A stretch of DNA of 19,020 nucleotides from SCUN01 sp964343975 (GCA_964343975.1 CAYFLU010000057.1:1-19020), one strand, 5' to 3'; positions 1-7,880 are shown, numbered from the stretch's first letter. Notes: generated by a model not told the origin, from the sequence alone. Numbers and translations: made by a program.

Positions 1-77
1 GGGCCACCCTGAGCCGAGATCGACGCGGTGAGACCCAGCAGAACCAACGAAGACACGAGCAGTCGGGGCGTGTTCAT
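1..77 (-). CDS. Exported protein, N-terminal fragment (runs off left edge)
   Basis: Only the first 25 codons are present. They read as a clean Sec signal peptide: a short basic start (MNTPRLL), a hydrophobic core and an ASISAQ cleavage region followed by GG. The protein is therefore exported, but its function cannot be told from this piece. The ATG at 77 is the only possible start, because an in-frame TGA lies a few codons upstream. A TATGAT hexamer on the minus strand (91-86) could be a -10 element, which would make the transcript nearly leaderless; there is no Shine-Dalgarno sequence. The gene lies downstream of the PQQ dehydrogenase gene but behind its terminator, so it is probably a separate unit. 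Confidence 0.7.
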   Translation of the reverse strand, partial: MNTPRLLVSSLVLLGLTASISAQGG

Positions 78-118
78 GGGCGCCCATCATACTGCCAACT
101 GCGGTGCACCAAACAAAA

Positions 119-146
119 CGGGCGGCGCGATCGCTCGCGCCGCCCG
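119..146 (-). terminator. Intrinsic terminator of the PQQ dehydrogenase operon
   Basis: On the minus strand a 12-bp GC-only-but-one stem (CGGGCGGCGCGA pairing with its complement) closes a GCGA tetraloop of the stable GNRA type. It is followed by TTTTGTTTGG. It lies just past the stop codon at 168. The same stem recurs after ahcY at 8003-8031. Confidence 0.85.
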
Positions 147-167
147 CCACTCACGCCATCCGTCGTG

Positions 168-1991
168 CTAGTTCAGCACGAACATGTAGAGACCGCCGTT
201 CGCGCTGAAGAGCATGTGCTGCTTGCCGTCCAGCATGAACGTCTCCGGCGGCGCCGACAGCCCGCCGATCTGCGAGTACCAGAGTCCCTTGCCGGTGGCC
301 GCATCCCACGCTTCAACGTTCTGACCGTTCGACAGGAAGAGCACGCCGCCTGCGGTCGAGAGCAAGCCCGAGCTGCCGCCGTTCAGTTCCTTGCGCCACT
401 TGACCTTGCCCGTCTTGTAGTCGATCGCGACGATGTAGGTGCCGTAGTTGAGGTTGGCGCCACCACTCGTGCCGCCGAGCCCCATCGAGCCGCGCGGGTC
501 GGGCTCCATCAGGTAGCTGATGCGCATCGAGTTCTGCTCGTGCACGTAGAACAAGCCCGTGAGCGGCGAGAACGTCGGCGGCGGATAGTTCGACACGTCG
601 CCGTTGACCAGCGCGCCCGCGATCTGCGCGTCCTTCGCGGGGTTGCGCTGGGGCTGACCCTTCGCGTCGAGGCCGGCCGCCCAGTTGTTGACGAGGCCGA
701 TCTTGCTCGTGAGGAGGTTCTTGCCGGTCACGCGATCCAGCACGAAGAAGTAGCCATTGCGCGTCATCGTGATGATGAGCTTGCGCATCTGGCCGTTCCA
801 CGGCATGTCGACAATGGCCGGCGTTTCCGTGGAATCCCAGTCGTGCGTGTCGTGCGGCGCCGTCGAGAAGTACCACGCCATCTTGCCGGTATCGACATTC
901 AGCGCGACCAGGCAACCGGTGTAGAGGTTGTCGCCTTCGCCGCGGCCCTGCGTGTACGCCGGCGTCGGGTTGCCCGTGCCGAAGATGTAGAGCTTCGTCT
1001 CCGGATCATAGACGCCCGGGATCCACGTCGTGCCGGCGCCATGGCGCGCGGCGTCGAGGCTCGCCCACGTCTCGAGGCCGGGGTCGCCAGGGTTCTGCGG
1101 CGTCGAGTAGAAGATCCACTCCACGGCGCCCGTGCGCGGGTTGAGCGACTTCAGGAAGCCGGGCGCGTCCATGTCGTTGCCCGTGCCCACGAGGATGTGG
1201 TCGCCGACCACCATCGGGGCGTTCGACGAGAAGTACTGCTGATCGAACGGGGCCACTTCGTGGCGCCAGACTTCCTTGCCGGTCTTGGCATCGAGGCAGA
1301 CGACCCAGTCGTCATGCATCGAGAAGTACACGTAGTTGTGCCACACGCCGACGCCGCGGGTCTGCAGCGCCGTGCCGCCGCGGGTCTTCCAGTAGTACTG
1401 CCACAGCACCGTGCCGTCGCGGGCGTCCACGGCGTACACGTTGTGCGGCGTGCCCGCGTAGATGATGCCGTTGACCATCAGCATGCCGCCGCCCGGGCCG
1501 CGCTGCTGACAGGTGTTGGCGTTGCCGTCACCCAGTCCGCCGACATGGATCGGCGCGGTGTAGGTCGCACCGCCGGCGCCGCCTCGGCCGCCGCCACCGC
1601 CACCGCCGCCACGGCCACCCGCCCCCGCGGCGGGCGGAGGCGTGCCGGTCGGGCCGCAGCCCGTGGTGATCGGCGTGATCCACTTGAGGCTCAGGTTCTT
1701 CACCGTCGCCGTGTTGACCAGCTTCAGCGCGCTGAACCGCTTGCCGCTGAGGTCACCGGAGTAGCTGCGCCATTCGTCCGAAAGGGGCTTCACGATGTCC
1801 GCGGGATTCAACCCGCCGACGTCGGCGCCCGGTGAGGGCGTGCCAGACTGAATCGTCTGCCCCTTCCAGTCGGGATGACCCGGACCCATCGGACGCGGGC
1901 CTTGTGTGGGGAACTGGCTGCCCTGCGCCAGCAACAACGCGGGCGCGGCGAACGCAGCGATCACAGAGGAGATTGTCAGCAATTTCTTCAT
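168..1991 (-). CDS. PQQ-dependent dehydrogenase (quinoprotein, beta-propeller)
   Basis: This is a periplasmic quinoprotein, probably oxidising an alcohol or sugar with pyrroloquinoline quinone and passing electrons to cytochrome c. The 607-residue product has a signal peptide (about 1-23), the entry motif WRSYSGD (75-80), and repeated propeller signatures such as DARDGTVLWQYYW, DAKTGKEVW and DYKTGKVKW. By comparison with methanol dehydrogenase, Asn in GTGNP (N341) and Asp in GDNLYT (D354) fit the catalytic/PQQ-binding Asn and Asp. The adjacent-Cys disulphide of methanol dehydrogenase is not seen; cysteines are single. A glycine-rich stretch at about 124-142 interrupts the first part of the propeller. 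It is the last gene of a three-gene operon. Its AGGAG site overlaps the stop codon of the upstream cytochrome gene (12 nt between the genes), which supports the ATG at 1991 and suggests translational coupling. Substrate unknown. Confidence 0.9.
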   Translation of the reverse strand: MKKLLTISSVIAAFAAPALLLAQGSQFPTQGPRPMGPGHPDWKGQTIQSGTPSPGADVGGLNPADIVKPLSDEWRSYSGDLSGKRFSALKLVNTATVKNLSLKWITPITTGCGPTGTPPPAAGAGGRGGGGGGGGRGGAGGATYTAPIHVGGLGDGNANTCQQRGPGGGMLMVNGIIYAGTPHNVYAVDARDGTVLWQYYWKTRGGTALQTRGVGVWHNYVYFSMHDDWVVCLDAKTGKEVWRHEVAPFDQQYFSSNAPMVVGDHILVGTGNDMDAPGFLKSLNPRTGAVEWIFYSTPQNPGDPGLETWASLDAARHGAGTTWIPGVYDPETKLYIFGTGNPTPAYTQGRGEGDNLYTGCLVALNVDTGKMAWYFSTAPHDTHDWDSTETPAIVDMPWNGQMRKLIITMTRNGYFFVLDRVTGKNLLTSKIGLVNNWAAGLDAKGQPQRNPAKDAQIAGALVNGDVSNYPPPTFSPLTGLFYVHEQNSMRISYLMEPDPRGSMGLGGTSGGANLNYGTYIVAIDYKTGKVKWRKELNGGSSGLLSTAGGVLFLSNGQNVEAWDAATGKGLWYSQIGGLSAPPETFMLDGKQHMLFSANGGLYMFVLN

Positions 1992-2003
1992 GGGATTTCG
2001 CTC

Positions 2004-2927
2004 CTACTTGATCGACCAGAGGTACGCCGTGATGTCGTACATCTTCTTGTTGGTCGCGTCGTCCAACTCGAGCACCATCTTCTTGTGCGCCTCCTGCGGG
2101 TCCTTGACGTCGACCTTCGGCAGGCCGGTATCCGGATTGCGCGGGATGGTGCGACGCGTGCCGTCCGCCATCAGCAGCGTGACGAGCCAATCGGTGCGAC
2201 GAATGAGCGCGCCCTGAACCTTGGAGCCGTCCGCCATCGTGACGGTGGCCTGATTCGCGCCGCCGCCGGCGCCGCCGAAGCGGCCGCTCGCACCAGCCAC
2301 CCATCCGTTCTGCAGCGCTCTCGGGTCCGGGTACTTGCCGCCGATGCCCTTGAGATCGCCGCTGATCGAGTGACACTTGGAGCACAGCGTGCCGAAGGCC
2401 TTTTCGCCGGCCGCGGCGTCGCCCACGAGCACGTTCAGATCGACGTTCGTGGGATTGCGCCCAGGCGGGCTGCCCTGTCCGCCCATCGTGGCCTGGATGC
2501 TGTGGATGTACGCCTCCATCGCCACGACGTCGCTCTTCACGAAGTTGAACGGCGGCACGTGCGCCTTGACCGCCGTCGCGAGCAGCTCGGCGTCCTTGTC
2601 GTTGTGGATGGTGCCCGAGCGCAAGAGGTTCGTGCCCTTGGACCCGCCTCGCAGATCGGGCGCGTGGCACGACGCGCAGTTCGTGTCGTAGAGCGCTTTG
2701 CCGCGCGCGATCACGTCGGCCGGCGGAAGCTCACGCGTGAACTGCGTGAACCCGCCGCGGCGCCCACCCTGCGCGCCGGCGGGCCCTGGGGCCTGACCGC
2801 CAGCGGGCCCCTGTCCGCGACCAGCGGGAGGCGGCGTCTGGGCCCCTCCCTGCGCAAACACCGAGCCCATCCAGAGCAGGCTCAGAGCAGCGACGGCAAC
2901 CATCATACGAGAGCGATGTACGGCCAT
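2004..2927 (-). CDS. Di-haem c-type cytochrome
   Basis: This is an exported electron-transfer protein of 307 residues, likely the electron acceptor of the PQQ dehydrogenase encoded just downstream. It has a signal peptide (1-26, ending VFAQ), a Gly/Pro/Gln-rich linker (about 27-60), and two haem c attachment motifs: CASCH (84-88) and CSKCH (182-186). Between the second haem motif and the C-terminal helix (YDITAYLWSIK) sits an extra, probably beta-rich segment (about 235-275) with alternating hydrophobic residues around GSKVQG and DGTRRTIPR. The ATG at 2927 is chosen because AAGGAGA precedes it by a few bases and the signal peptide begins there; the frame stays open for 69 more codons upstream without a signal peptide. 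It lies 13 nt after the stop of the upstream haem/HhH gene. Confidence 0.88.
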   Translation of the reverse strand: MAVHRSRMMVAVAALSLLWMGSVFAQGGAQTPPPAGRGQGPAGGQAPGPAGAQGGRRGGFTQFTRELPPADVIARGKALYDTNCASCHAPDLRGGSKGTNLLRSGTIHNDKDAELLATAVKAHVPPFNFVKSDVVAMEAYIHSIQATMGGQGSPPGRNPTNVDLNVLVGDAAAGEKAFGTLCSKCHSISGDLKGIGGKYPDPRALQNGWVAGASGRFGGAGGGANQATVTMADGSKVQGALIRRTDWLVTLLMADGTRRTIPRNPDTGLPKVDVKDPQEAHKKMVLELDDATNKKMYDITAYLWSIK

Positions 2928-2940
2928 ATTTCTCCTTGGG

Positions 2941-3432
2941 TCAGAACTCAATGGCTTCTTTCTTCTGCTCGAGCAACGCGAGGTCAATCCCCGGAATCTT
3001 CTTGAGTGCGTCGAAGTCGGCGATCGGCCCGGCGGTCTTCCGATAGGCGACGATGGCGTCGGCGTCTTTCTGTGAGATCGCCAGCACCGCGATGAGTTCA
3101 TCCGCGGGCGCGCGATTGATCGCGACCTTCCCATAGGTGCGGTTGAGGTACGCGAAGATGGTTTCCATCTCCGGCCCCGTGCCCTCGAGGCCCTGTTCGA
3201 TCATCTTGTTGATGACGGTCTCCCATTCGGTGCGGCCCCGCCGGCGCGACACGATCTGCTTGATGTCGTGGCAGTTGCTGCACTTGCGAACGAACAGCCC
3301 TGTATCCGGGTCCTCAGCGGCCTGAGCCGGCGGCGCTGGCGCGCCCTGCTGGGCCGGCGTGGCGACGACGAGCATCGACAGCAACAACGACGCGGTTGCC
3401 GCGACACGAATGAACAACCAGGGGCGAACCAT
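2941..3432 (-). CDS. Haem c protein fused to a ComEA-like helix-hairpin-helix domain
   Basis: First gene of the PQQ operon, 163 residues. It has a signal peptide (1-28, ending ATPAQ), one haem c motif CSNCH (51-55), and a C-terminal helix-hairpin-helix region (about 104-150) that begins INRAPADELIAVL and ends with the hairpin KKIPGID, as in ComEA-type repeats. HhH repeats usually bind DNA, but in an exported haem protein the module may instead serve for protein contacts. The ATG at 3432 directly follows GGAGG, too close for ideal spacing. It is still the only start that gives a proper signal peptide; a longer frame upstream to 3507 has none. Function is inferred from the operon: an accessory electron carrier or assembly partner for the PQQ dehydrogenase. 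Confidence 0.8.
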   Translation of the reverse strand: MVRPWLFIRVAATASLLLSMLVVATPAQQGAPAPPAQAAEDPDTGLFVRKCSNCHDIKQIVSRRRGRTEWETVINKMIEQGLEGTGPEMETIFAYLNRTYGKVAINRAPADELIAVLAISQKDADAIVAYRKTAGPIADFDALKKIPGIDLALLEQKKEAIEF

Positions 3433-3488
3433 CCTCCGAGACCTTTCCTCGCGAATTAGGGGACTACAGGGCCGAAAGACTAGCATCA

Positions 3489-3518
3489 GAACCGGCAAAT
3501 CGCACAAAGTTCCGGTTC
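3489..3518. promoter_or_regulatory. Inverted repeat upstream of the PQQ operon, possible operator
   Basis: GAACCGG (3489-3495) and CCGGTTC (3512-3518) form a perfect 7-bp inverted repeat with a 16-nt spacer. On the minus strand a weak promoter reading (TTGTGC at 3507-3502, extended -10 TGCTAGTCT ending at 3477) would overlap it. This would put a repressor site over the -35 of the PQQ operon. The promoter is only a guess, and no regulator is encoded next to it. Confidence 0.3.
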
Positions 3519-3641
3519 GGCGCCCCGTTCACGCGACAGCGGGCGGCGCAAACTGGCGACACACCATGCGCAAGTTATCAGTAGCAAGATTGATCTCACC
3601 TGCGGACGGCGTCCGGCTCCCCCCGCCAAGAGAAAAGCACG

Positions 3642-3670
3642 ATGTGACATTGCCGTAACGGAGGCGTAAC
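3642..3670 (+). promoter_or_regulatory. Three Pho-box-like half-sites with 11-nt spacing
   Basis: ATGTGAC (3642-3648), CCGTAAC (3653-3659) and GCGTAAC (3664-3670) are separated by exactly four bases each, so they repeat every 11 nt. The 7+4+7 layout and the GTAAC core match the half-sites found at the pst control region of this window (16340-16400) and the general form of PhoB boxes. The last repeat ends 17 nt before the ATG at 3688. This leaves no room for a standard -10 after the box, so it could act as an overlapping or repressing site, or be coincidental. Confidence 0.4.
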
Positions 3671-3687
3671 ATCGACAACAGGAGTTC

Positions 3688-4431
3688 ATGACGAGAGCCG
3701 GGGGCGTTCGACGTCTCACGATTGGCGCGGTCAGTACGATCGTCGCCATCGCGGCGTGGCATGCCCCGAGTGTGACGGCGCAGACGGTCACCCCGGCCAA
3801 GGCGCTGCACGGCATCGGTGAACAGCTCCCTGGACTCCCGAGCCGCTACTGGAATGACGTGCTGGCGAACGGCGACCGGCTCCCGGACACGGAACGCCTC
3901 GTGGTCGTCGCAACCGATGGGCGCATGCTCGACATCATCGATGGCGCCGAAGCCTCCGTCGACATCCCCGAACAATTCGATCCGATGCTGCGCGACGGAT
4001 CACTGCAGGTGGTGCTGGCGCACAACCATCCGATGAACACCAGTCTGAGCGGCGCCGATCTCTCGCTCCTGGCCAAACCCGGCGTGCAGCGCGTCGTCGC
4101 TCTGGGCAATGACGGCAGCCTCTACGAAGCCAGCGCCGGTTGGCGGGCAGACACACTGACGGCCCTCCCCATCCTCTACCCGATCATCGAAGCGCGCGTG
4201 CTCAAACGGATTCCCGTGGAGGCCGGGCACGCAGGCGTCCCGACCAACGCAGGCTTCGACAACGCCAGCCACCTCATCGCGTCCGTGCTCGATCGCGCCG
4301 GGTTCATCCAGTATCGCTCTCGCATGAGTGTCTCGCGCACGGCGGTGTACGTGGACCAGGGGACCTGGCTCAACCGTGTGATCGATAGTGAAAGCCGACG
4401 ACTCATCGAAGAGGTCGATCCACACCGTTAG
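3688..4431 (+). CDS. Secreted JAMM/MPN-like putative metalloprotease
   Basis: The 247-residue product has a signal peptide (1-32, ending SVTAQ). Its core runs from LVVVATDG (71-78) to LQVVLAHNHP (106-115) and on to SLSGADL (119-125). This gives HxHP (H112, H114) followed by S121-x2-D124, the zinc-ligand layout of JAMM/MPN domains such as RadC and the phage/Rhs HNHPSGTSFSPEDL-type proteins. A catalytic Glu could be E69 or E89; this cannot be settled by eye. The following strand VQRVVALGNDGSLY also fits the fold. A metallopeptidase exported to the periplasm or beyond is an inference from these motifs, and no partner such as a ubiquitin-like protein is encoded nearby. The ATG at 3688 has AGGAG (3680-3684) three bases upstream. 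The gene stands alone, divergent from the PQQ operon, with its own terminator. Confidence 0.72.
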   Translation: MTRAGGVRRLTIGAVSTIVAIAAWHAPSVTAQTVTPAKALHGIGEQLPGLPSRYWNDVLANGDRLPDTERLVVVATDGRMLDIIDGAEASVDIPEQFDPMLRDGSLQVVLAHNHPMNTSLSGADLSLLAKPGVQRVVALGNDGSLYEASAGWRADTLTALPILYPIIEARVLKRIPVEAGHAGVPTNAGFDNASHLIASVLDRAGFIQYRSRMSVSRTAVYVDQGTWLNRVIDSESRRLIEEVDPHR

Positions 4432-4447
4432 GTCCCCGGACACACAT

Positions 4448-4492
4448 CGGGCTCGTTGCCGGTTCCAAGGTCCGGCAACGAGCCCGTTCTTT
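4448..4492 (+). terminator. Intrinsic terminator after the JAMM-like gene
   Basis: A perfect 15-bp stem (4448-4462 with 4472-4486, arm CGGGCTCGTTGCCGG) closes a 9-nt loop and is followed by TTCTTT on the plus strand. It lies 16 nt after the stop of the secreted JAMM-like gene. It also faces the 3' end of the receptor gene, but on the minus strand no T run follows, so plus-strand termination is the better reading. Confidence 0.85.
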
Positions 4493-4509
4493 CAGTCGTC
4501 TGTGCCGAA

Positions 4510-7500
4510 CTAGAAGTTGAAGCGGAGCGCGAACTGCACCTGACGGCTCGTGCCGAGCCCCACCGTACGCCCCACCGTGCTCGTGATGGAACCGAACGTA
4601 CCGGCAATCGCCGACGTAAACGGCTGCCCCGGCTGCAACTGGCCGGCGGCGGTGCCGAGGGCGTTCGGCAACGTCGCGACCGGATTGCTGAAGATGGCCG
4701 TGTTGAGCACGTTGAAGATCTCGACGCGGAATTCCAGGTTCTTGGTCCCGCCCATCGAGAACCGCTTGTCGATCAGCATGTCGACCTGCGTCGAACTCGG
4801 GCCGCGGAGGGCGCCGCGCTGCAGGTTGCCGAAGGTGCCCGGCGCCGGCGTCGCAAATGCGGCGGGGTTCAGCCACTGCGTGCCGTCCTTGAGGTACGGA
4901 TCGACACCCGGGATGAGATCGGGCCGCCGCACATTGCGCGACGCGCCGCCGCCCGGCGTGTTGATGATCGCCACCCGGCCCGCCGCCGGAGTCCCGAAGA
5001 TCGCCCCGGTGGCATCGCGATAGACCACGTCCGGACGCGTGATGCGAACGTCGATCGGCAGGCCGCTGCGACCGTTGACGATCACGCCGACATCCCAGCC
5101 ACCGAGCAACGCCTCGGTCAGACCAGACCAGTCCTGACCGATGGCCCGGCCCTTGCCGAAGGGTAGCGAATACAGCGCGCTCAGGTTGTAGGTGTGGCGC
5201 ACATCGAACTGGTTGTAGCCCAGGTCGTAGTCGAACTCGGCCAGATTGTTCGCGTTGGCGTTGTTGGCGGCCGTCAGGGAGTCGTTCGAACCACTCGTCA
5301 GACCGAAGCTTCGCGCCAGCGTGTAGGAGGCATTCAACGTCAGCCCCGTGCCGATGCGGCGCACCAGCTGCGTCTGCAGCGCGTTGTAGCTGTCGTATCC
5401 GCCGCTCGTCTTCACGTCGATTTCCGCGAACGGCCGCGAGATGGTACCGTCGGGGTTGATGATGTCGAACTCACGAATCACGACCGCGGCGCTCGCCGGG
5501 TTCGCGTTCGTGCGCACTTCCGTGATGCGGTTCGTGATCGTGCGCAGGAACAAGTTCCGCCCCTGGCTGCCGACATACGCAATCGTGGCGACGACACCGC
5601 CCGGCAATTGCTGCTGAATCGATCCGGTGTACTGATACACGCGCTCCGGAATGGAGTAGTTGTTGGCATACGCGCGCGGCTGATACTGACGGTTCGTCGG
5701 ATTGTTGATGAAGTTCGCGCGCAGCGTGTCCGCATTCATCGGGAACGCGATGCCGTTCGTCAGCGACGTGCTGATGCGATCGCTCTCGATCGGCTGCATC
5801 ATGTCTTCGAGCTGCCCCGGACCGACCGCGATGCCGAAGCCGGCACGAATGGCGGTCGTGCCCTGGTTCGGTACCCACCCCACGCTGACGCGCGGCAGGA
5901 TGTTCGTCTTGACGGCTTTGTAGAAGTCCGTGCTCGGGTCCTTGAACTTGCCGGTGTCGATGTTGAAGATCACATCGAGGTTGTTCCGCTCACGCAGCGG
6001 CGTGTAGTACTCGTAGCGCACACCGAGGTTGAACGTCAGGTCCGGCGTCGCCCGCCACTCGTCCTGCACGTAGCCGATGAGGTAGGACTGCTCGAAATGG
6101 CGCATGCCCGTCGCGCCGCCATTGAACGGGCTCGGCTCGCTGATGTCGCCCAGATACGACACGGTCGTGGGCGTGTTCGCCAGGAAACCGGCGATGTTGC
6201 CGAACGTGTAGGTCGTGCCGCCCTGCTGGTCGTGCGCGATCCGGATCTGGCGGAATTCGGCGCCCATCTTGACCGTGTGCGCCTGACGGGTCCACGTCAT
6301 CGTGTCGAGAAACGACAGTGAGTACGGCCGATACGGCGCGGCGCGACCGTTGGTCGCACTATTGAGCCGCGACAGACCGCCCGCGACGACGACACCGGAT
6401 GACGCGCCCTGGCCGGCGATGCCCGTGTTGGCCACGCTGCCCGTAAGGTTGATGATCGTCGACGACAGGTCGACGCCCGGCGCCGACGAGGCGATGCCGT
6501 TGACGTCCGTGTCGGCGCGGTTGTAGCCGAGGCGGAACTCGTTGAGCAGCGTCGATTGGAAGACACCCTGCAACCCGACGACGGCGTTGGTCGGCCGCGC
6601 CTTGATGTTCAGCACGCGGCCCGAAATCCCTTCCGGCGCCAGGTTCGACCCGCGATCCGAGAACACGCGCGCGTAGGTCTTCCACTCGTTGGTGATCTGG
6701 TGGTCCAGGCGCGCGCTGAAGGCATTCTCGCGCACCGTGTTGAGCGCCTGCAGCTGGTAGATGTCGAAATCCGCGTTCGTCGACTTGCCGGCCAGCAGCG
6801 TGGCGCCCGGGGCGACCATCGCGGGGCGCAGCGCCAGAATCGCCGGCACCGCGCGACCCCACGCCGCCGCGCTCGGCGCGGCTTCAACGAAGTTCACGCC
6901 GGCGTCGAGGCGATAGCCTTCGTAACTGGCGAAGAAGAAGGTCTTGTTCTTGGCAATCGGACCGCCGATCGAGCCGCCGTACTGGTTCTGCGTGAGCGGG
7001 CTCTTGCCGGTCAGGTCAAAGTAGTTGGGCGAGTCGAACTTCTCGCTCCGGTAGTACTCGAACGCCGACCCGCGAACATTGTTCGTGCCCGACTTGGACA
7101 CGACCGCGATCTGACCGCCCGTGCCGGTGCCGTACTCGGCCGGGAAGTTGTTCGACTCGACCCGGAACTCCTGCACGTTTTCGAGACTCGCCTGCAGACG
7201 GAACGGCGACGGCACCTGACCATTCAGATTGCCCGGGCTCGCGTCGATGATCGCGCCACCTTCGACGCCGTCGTATTTGATGACGTTCTCCTGCACCGAA
7301 CGACCGCTGAACCGGATGTCGCCGAAGGTACCCGTGCCGGTATTTGTCGAACCGGGCGCCTGCAGGTACAACTGCGACAACTGCCGACCGTTGATCGGCA
7401 GGTCTTTGACTTCGCGCTCGATGACGTTCGTCCCCATGCGGGCAGAACTGACATCCACCGCGGCCGTCATCGCGCTGACCGTGACGGTTTCGTTCACACC

Positions 7501-7830
7501 CGCCGGCTTGAGCTCGATCGCCATGGTCAACGCCTGGCTCGGCAGCAACTTCACGCCCGTGATGTGCGCGGGGGAGAAGCCGCTCAGCGATGCCTTCACG
7601 TCGAAGGTGGACGCCGACAAATTCGCGACCACATAGAAACCATCGACCGACGACACCGACTCGCGCGACGCACCCGTCCGCGTGTCGGTGACCACCACCG
7701 TCACACCCGGGATGGCCCCACCGGTTTGATCTTTGACGATGCCGGAAATCTTGCCCTGGTCACCCTGCGCAAACGCAGAGGACGCAAGAGAGAACAGCAG
7801 CAGCAGGGATAGCACGGACTGGTTGAACAC
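4510..7830 (-). CDS. TonB-dependent receptor, Oar-like, with carboxypeptidase-regulatory domain
   Basis: This is an outer-membrane receptor of 1106 residues for import of an unknown substrate (siderophore, glycan or oligopeptide). It has a signal peptide (1-22, ending SAFAQ), a carboxypeptidase-regulatory-like beta-sandwich (about 27-108, GKISGIVKDQTGGAIPGVTV), and a plug region containing DLPINGRQLSQLYLQAPG (about 143-160) and FPAEYGTGTGGQIAV. A long beta-barrel follows, ending in the aromatic LRFNF. This architecture and size are typical of the large receptor families expanded in Acidobacteriota. No clear TonB box is seen. The start is GTG at 7830, chosen because AGAGG (7837-7841) lies 6 nt upstream and the signal peptide begins there. 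The gene stands alone between the terminators at 4448 and 8003, and no transporter or hydrolase next to it hints at the ligand. Confidence 0.9.
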   Translation of the reverse strand: MFNQSVLSLLLLFSLASSAFAQGDQGKISGIVKDQTGGAIPGVTVVVTDTRTGASRESVSSVDGFYVVANLSASTFDVKASLSGFSPAHITGVKLLPSQALTMAIELKPAGVNETVTVSAMTAAVDVSSARMGTNVIEREVKDLPINGRQLSQLYLQAPGSTNTGTGTFGDIRFSGRSVQENVIKYDGVEGGAIIDASPGNLNGQVPSPFRLQASLENVQEFRVESNNFPAEYGTGTGGQIAVVSKSGTNNVRGSAFEYYRSEKFDSPNYFDLTGKSPLTQNQYGGSIGGPIAKNKTFFFASYEGYRLDAGVNFVEAAPSAAAWGRAVPAILALRPAMVAPGATLLAGKSTNADFDIYQLQALNTVRENAFSARLDHQITNEWKTYARVFSDRGSNLAPEGISGRVLNIKARPTNAVVGLQGVFQSTLLNEFRLGYNRADTDVNGIASSAPGVDLSSTIINLTGSVANTGIAGQGASSGVVVAGGLSRLNSATNGRAAPYRPYSLSFLDTMTWTRQAHTVKMGAEFRQIRIAHDQQGGTTYTFGNIAGFLANTPTTVSYLGDISEPSPFNGGATGMRHFEQSYLIGYVQDEWRATPDLTFNLGVRYEYYTPLRERNNLDVIFNIDTGKFKDPSTDFYKAVKTNILPRVSVGWVPNQGTTAIRAGFGIAVGPGQLEDMMQPIESDRISTSLTNGIAFPMNADTLRANFINNPTNRQYQPRAYANNYSIPERVYQYTGSIQQQLPGGVVATIAYVGSQGRNLFLRTITNRITEVRTNANPASAAVVIREFDIINPDGTISRPFAEIDVKTSGGYDSYNALQTQLVRRIGTGLTLNASYTLARSFGLTSGSNDSLTAANNANANNLAEFDYDLGYNQFDVRHTYNLSALYSLPFGKGRAIGQDWSGLTEALLGGWDVGVIVNGRSGLPIDVRITRPDVVYRDATGAIFGTPAAGRVAIINTPGGGASRNVRRPDLIPGVDPYLKDGTQWLNPAAFATPAPGTFGNLQRGALRGPSSTQVDMLIDKRFSMGGTKNLEFRVEIFNVLNTAIFSNPVATLPNALGTAAGQLQPGQPFTSAIAGTFGSITSTVGRTVGLGTSRQVQFALRFNF

Positions 7831-7880
7831 TCGACACCTCTTCCTGTGCGAGAGTCTGACATCCGACGTATGTCACGAAG

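Noticed and set aside
165..1835. A 556-codon open frame on the plus strand opposite the PQQ dehydrogenase gene
   Set aside because: It is Arg/Val/Ala-rich with no recognisable domain, and is the antisense shadow expected of high-GC genes; the minus-strand frame has clear propeller motifs, a signal peptide and a ribosome site.
6556..7812. A 418-codon plus-strand frame inside the receptor gene
   Set aside because: Antisense shadow with biased Arg/His composition; the receptor frame on the other strand is intact from signal peptide to C-terminal Phe.
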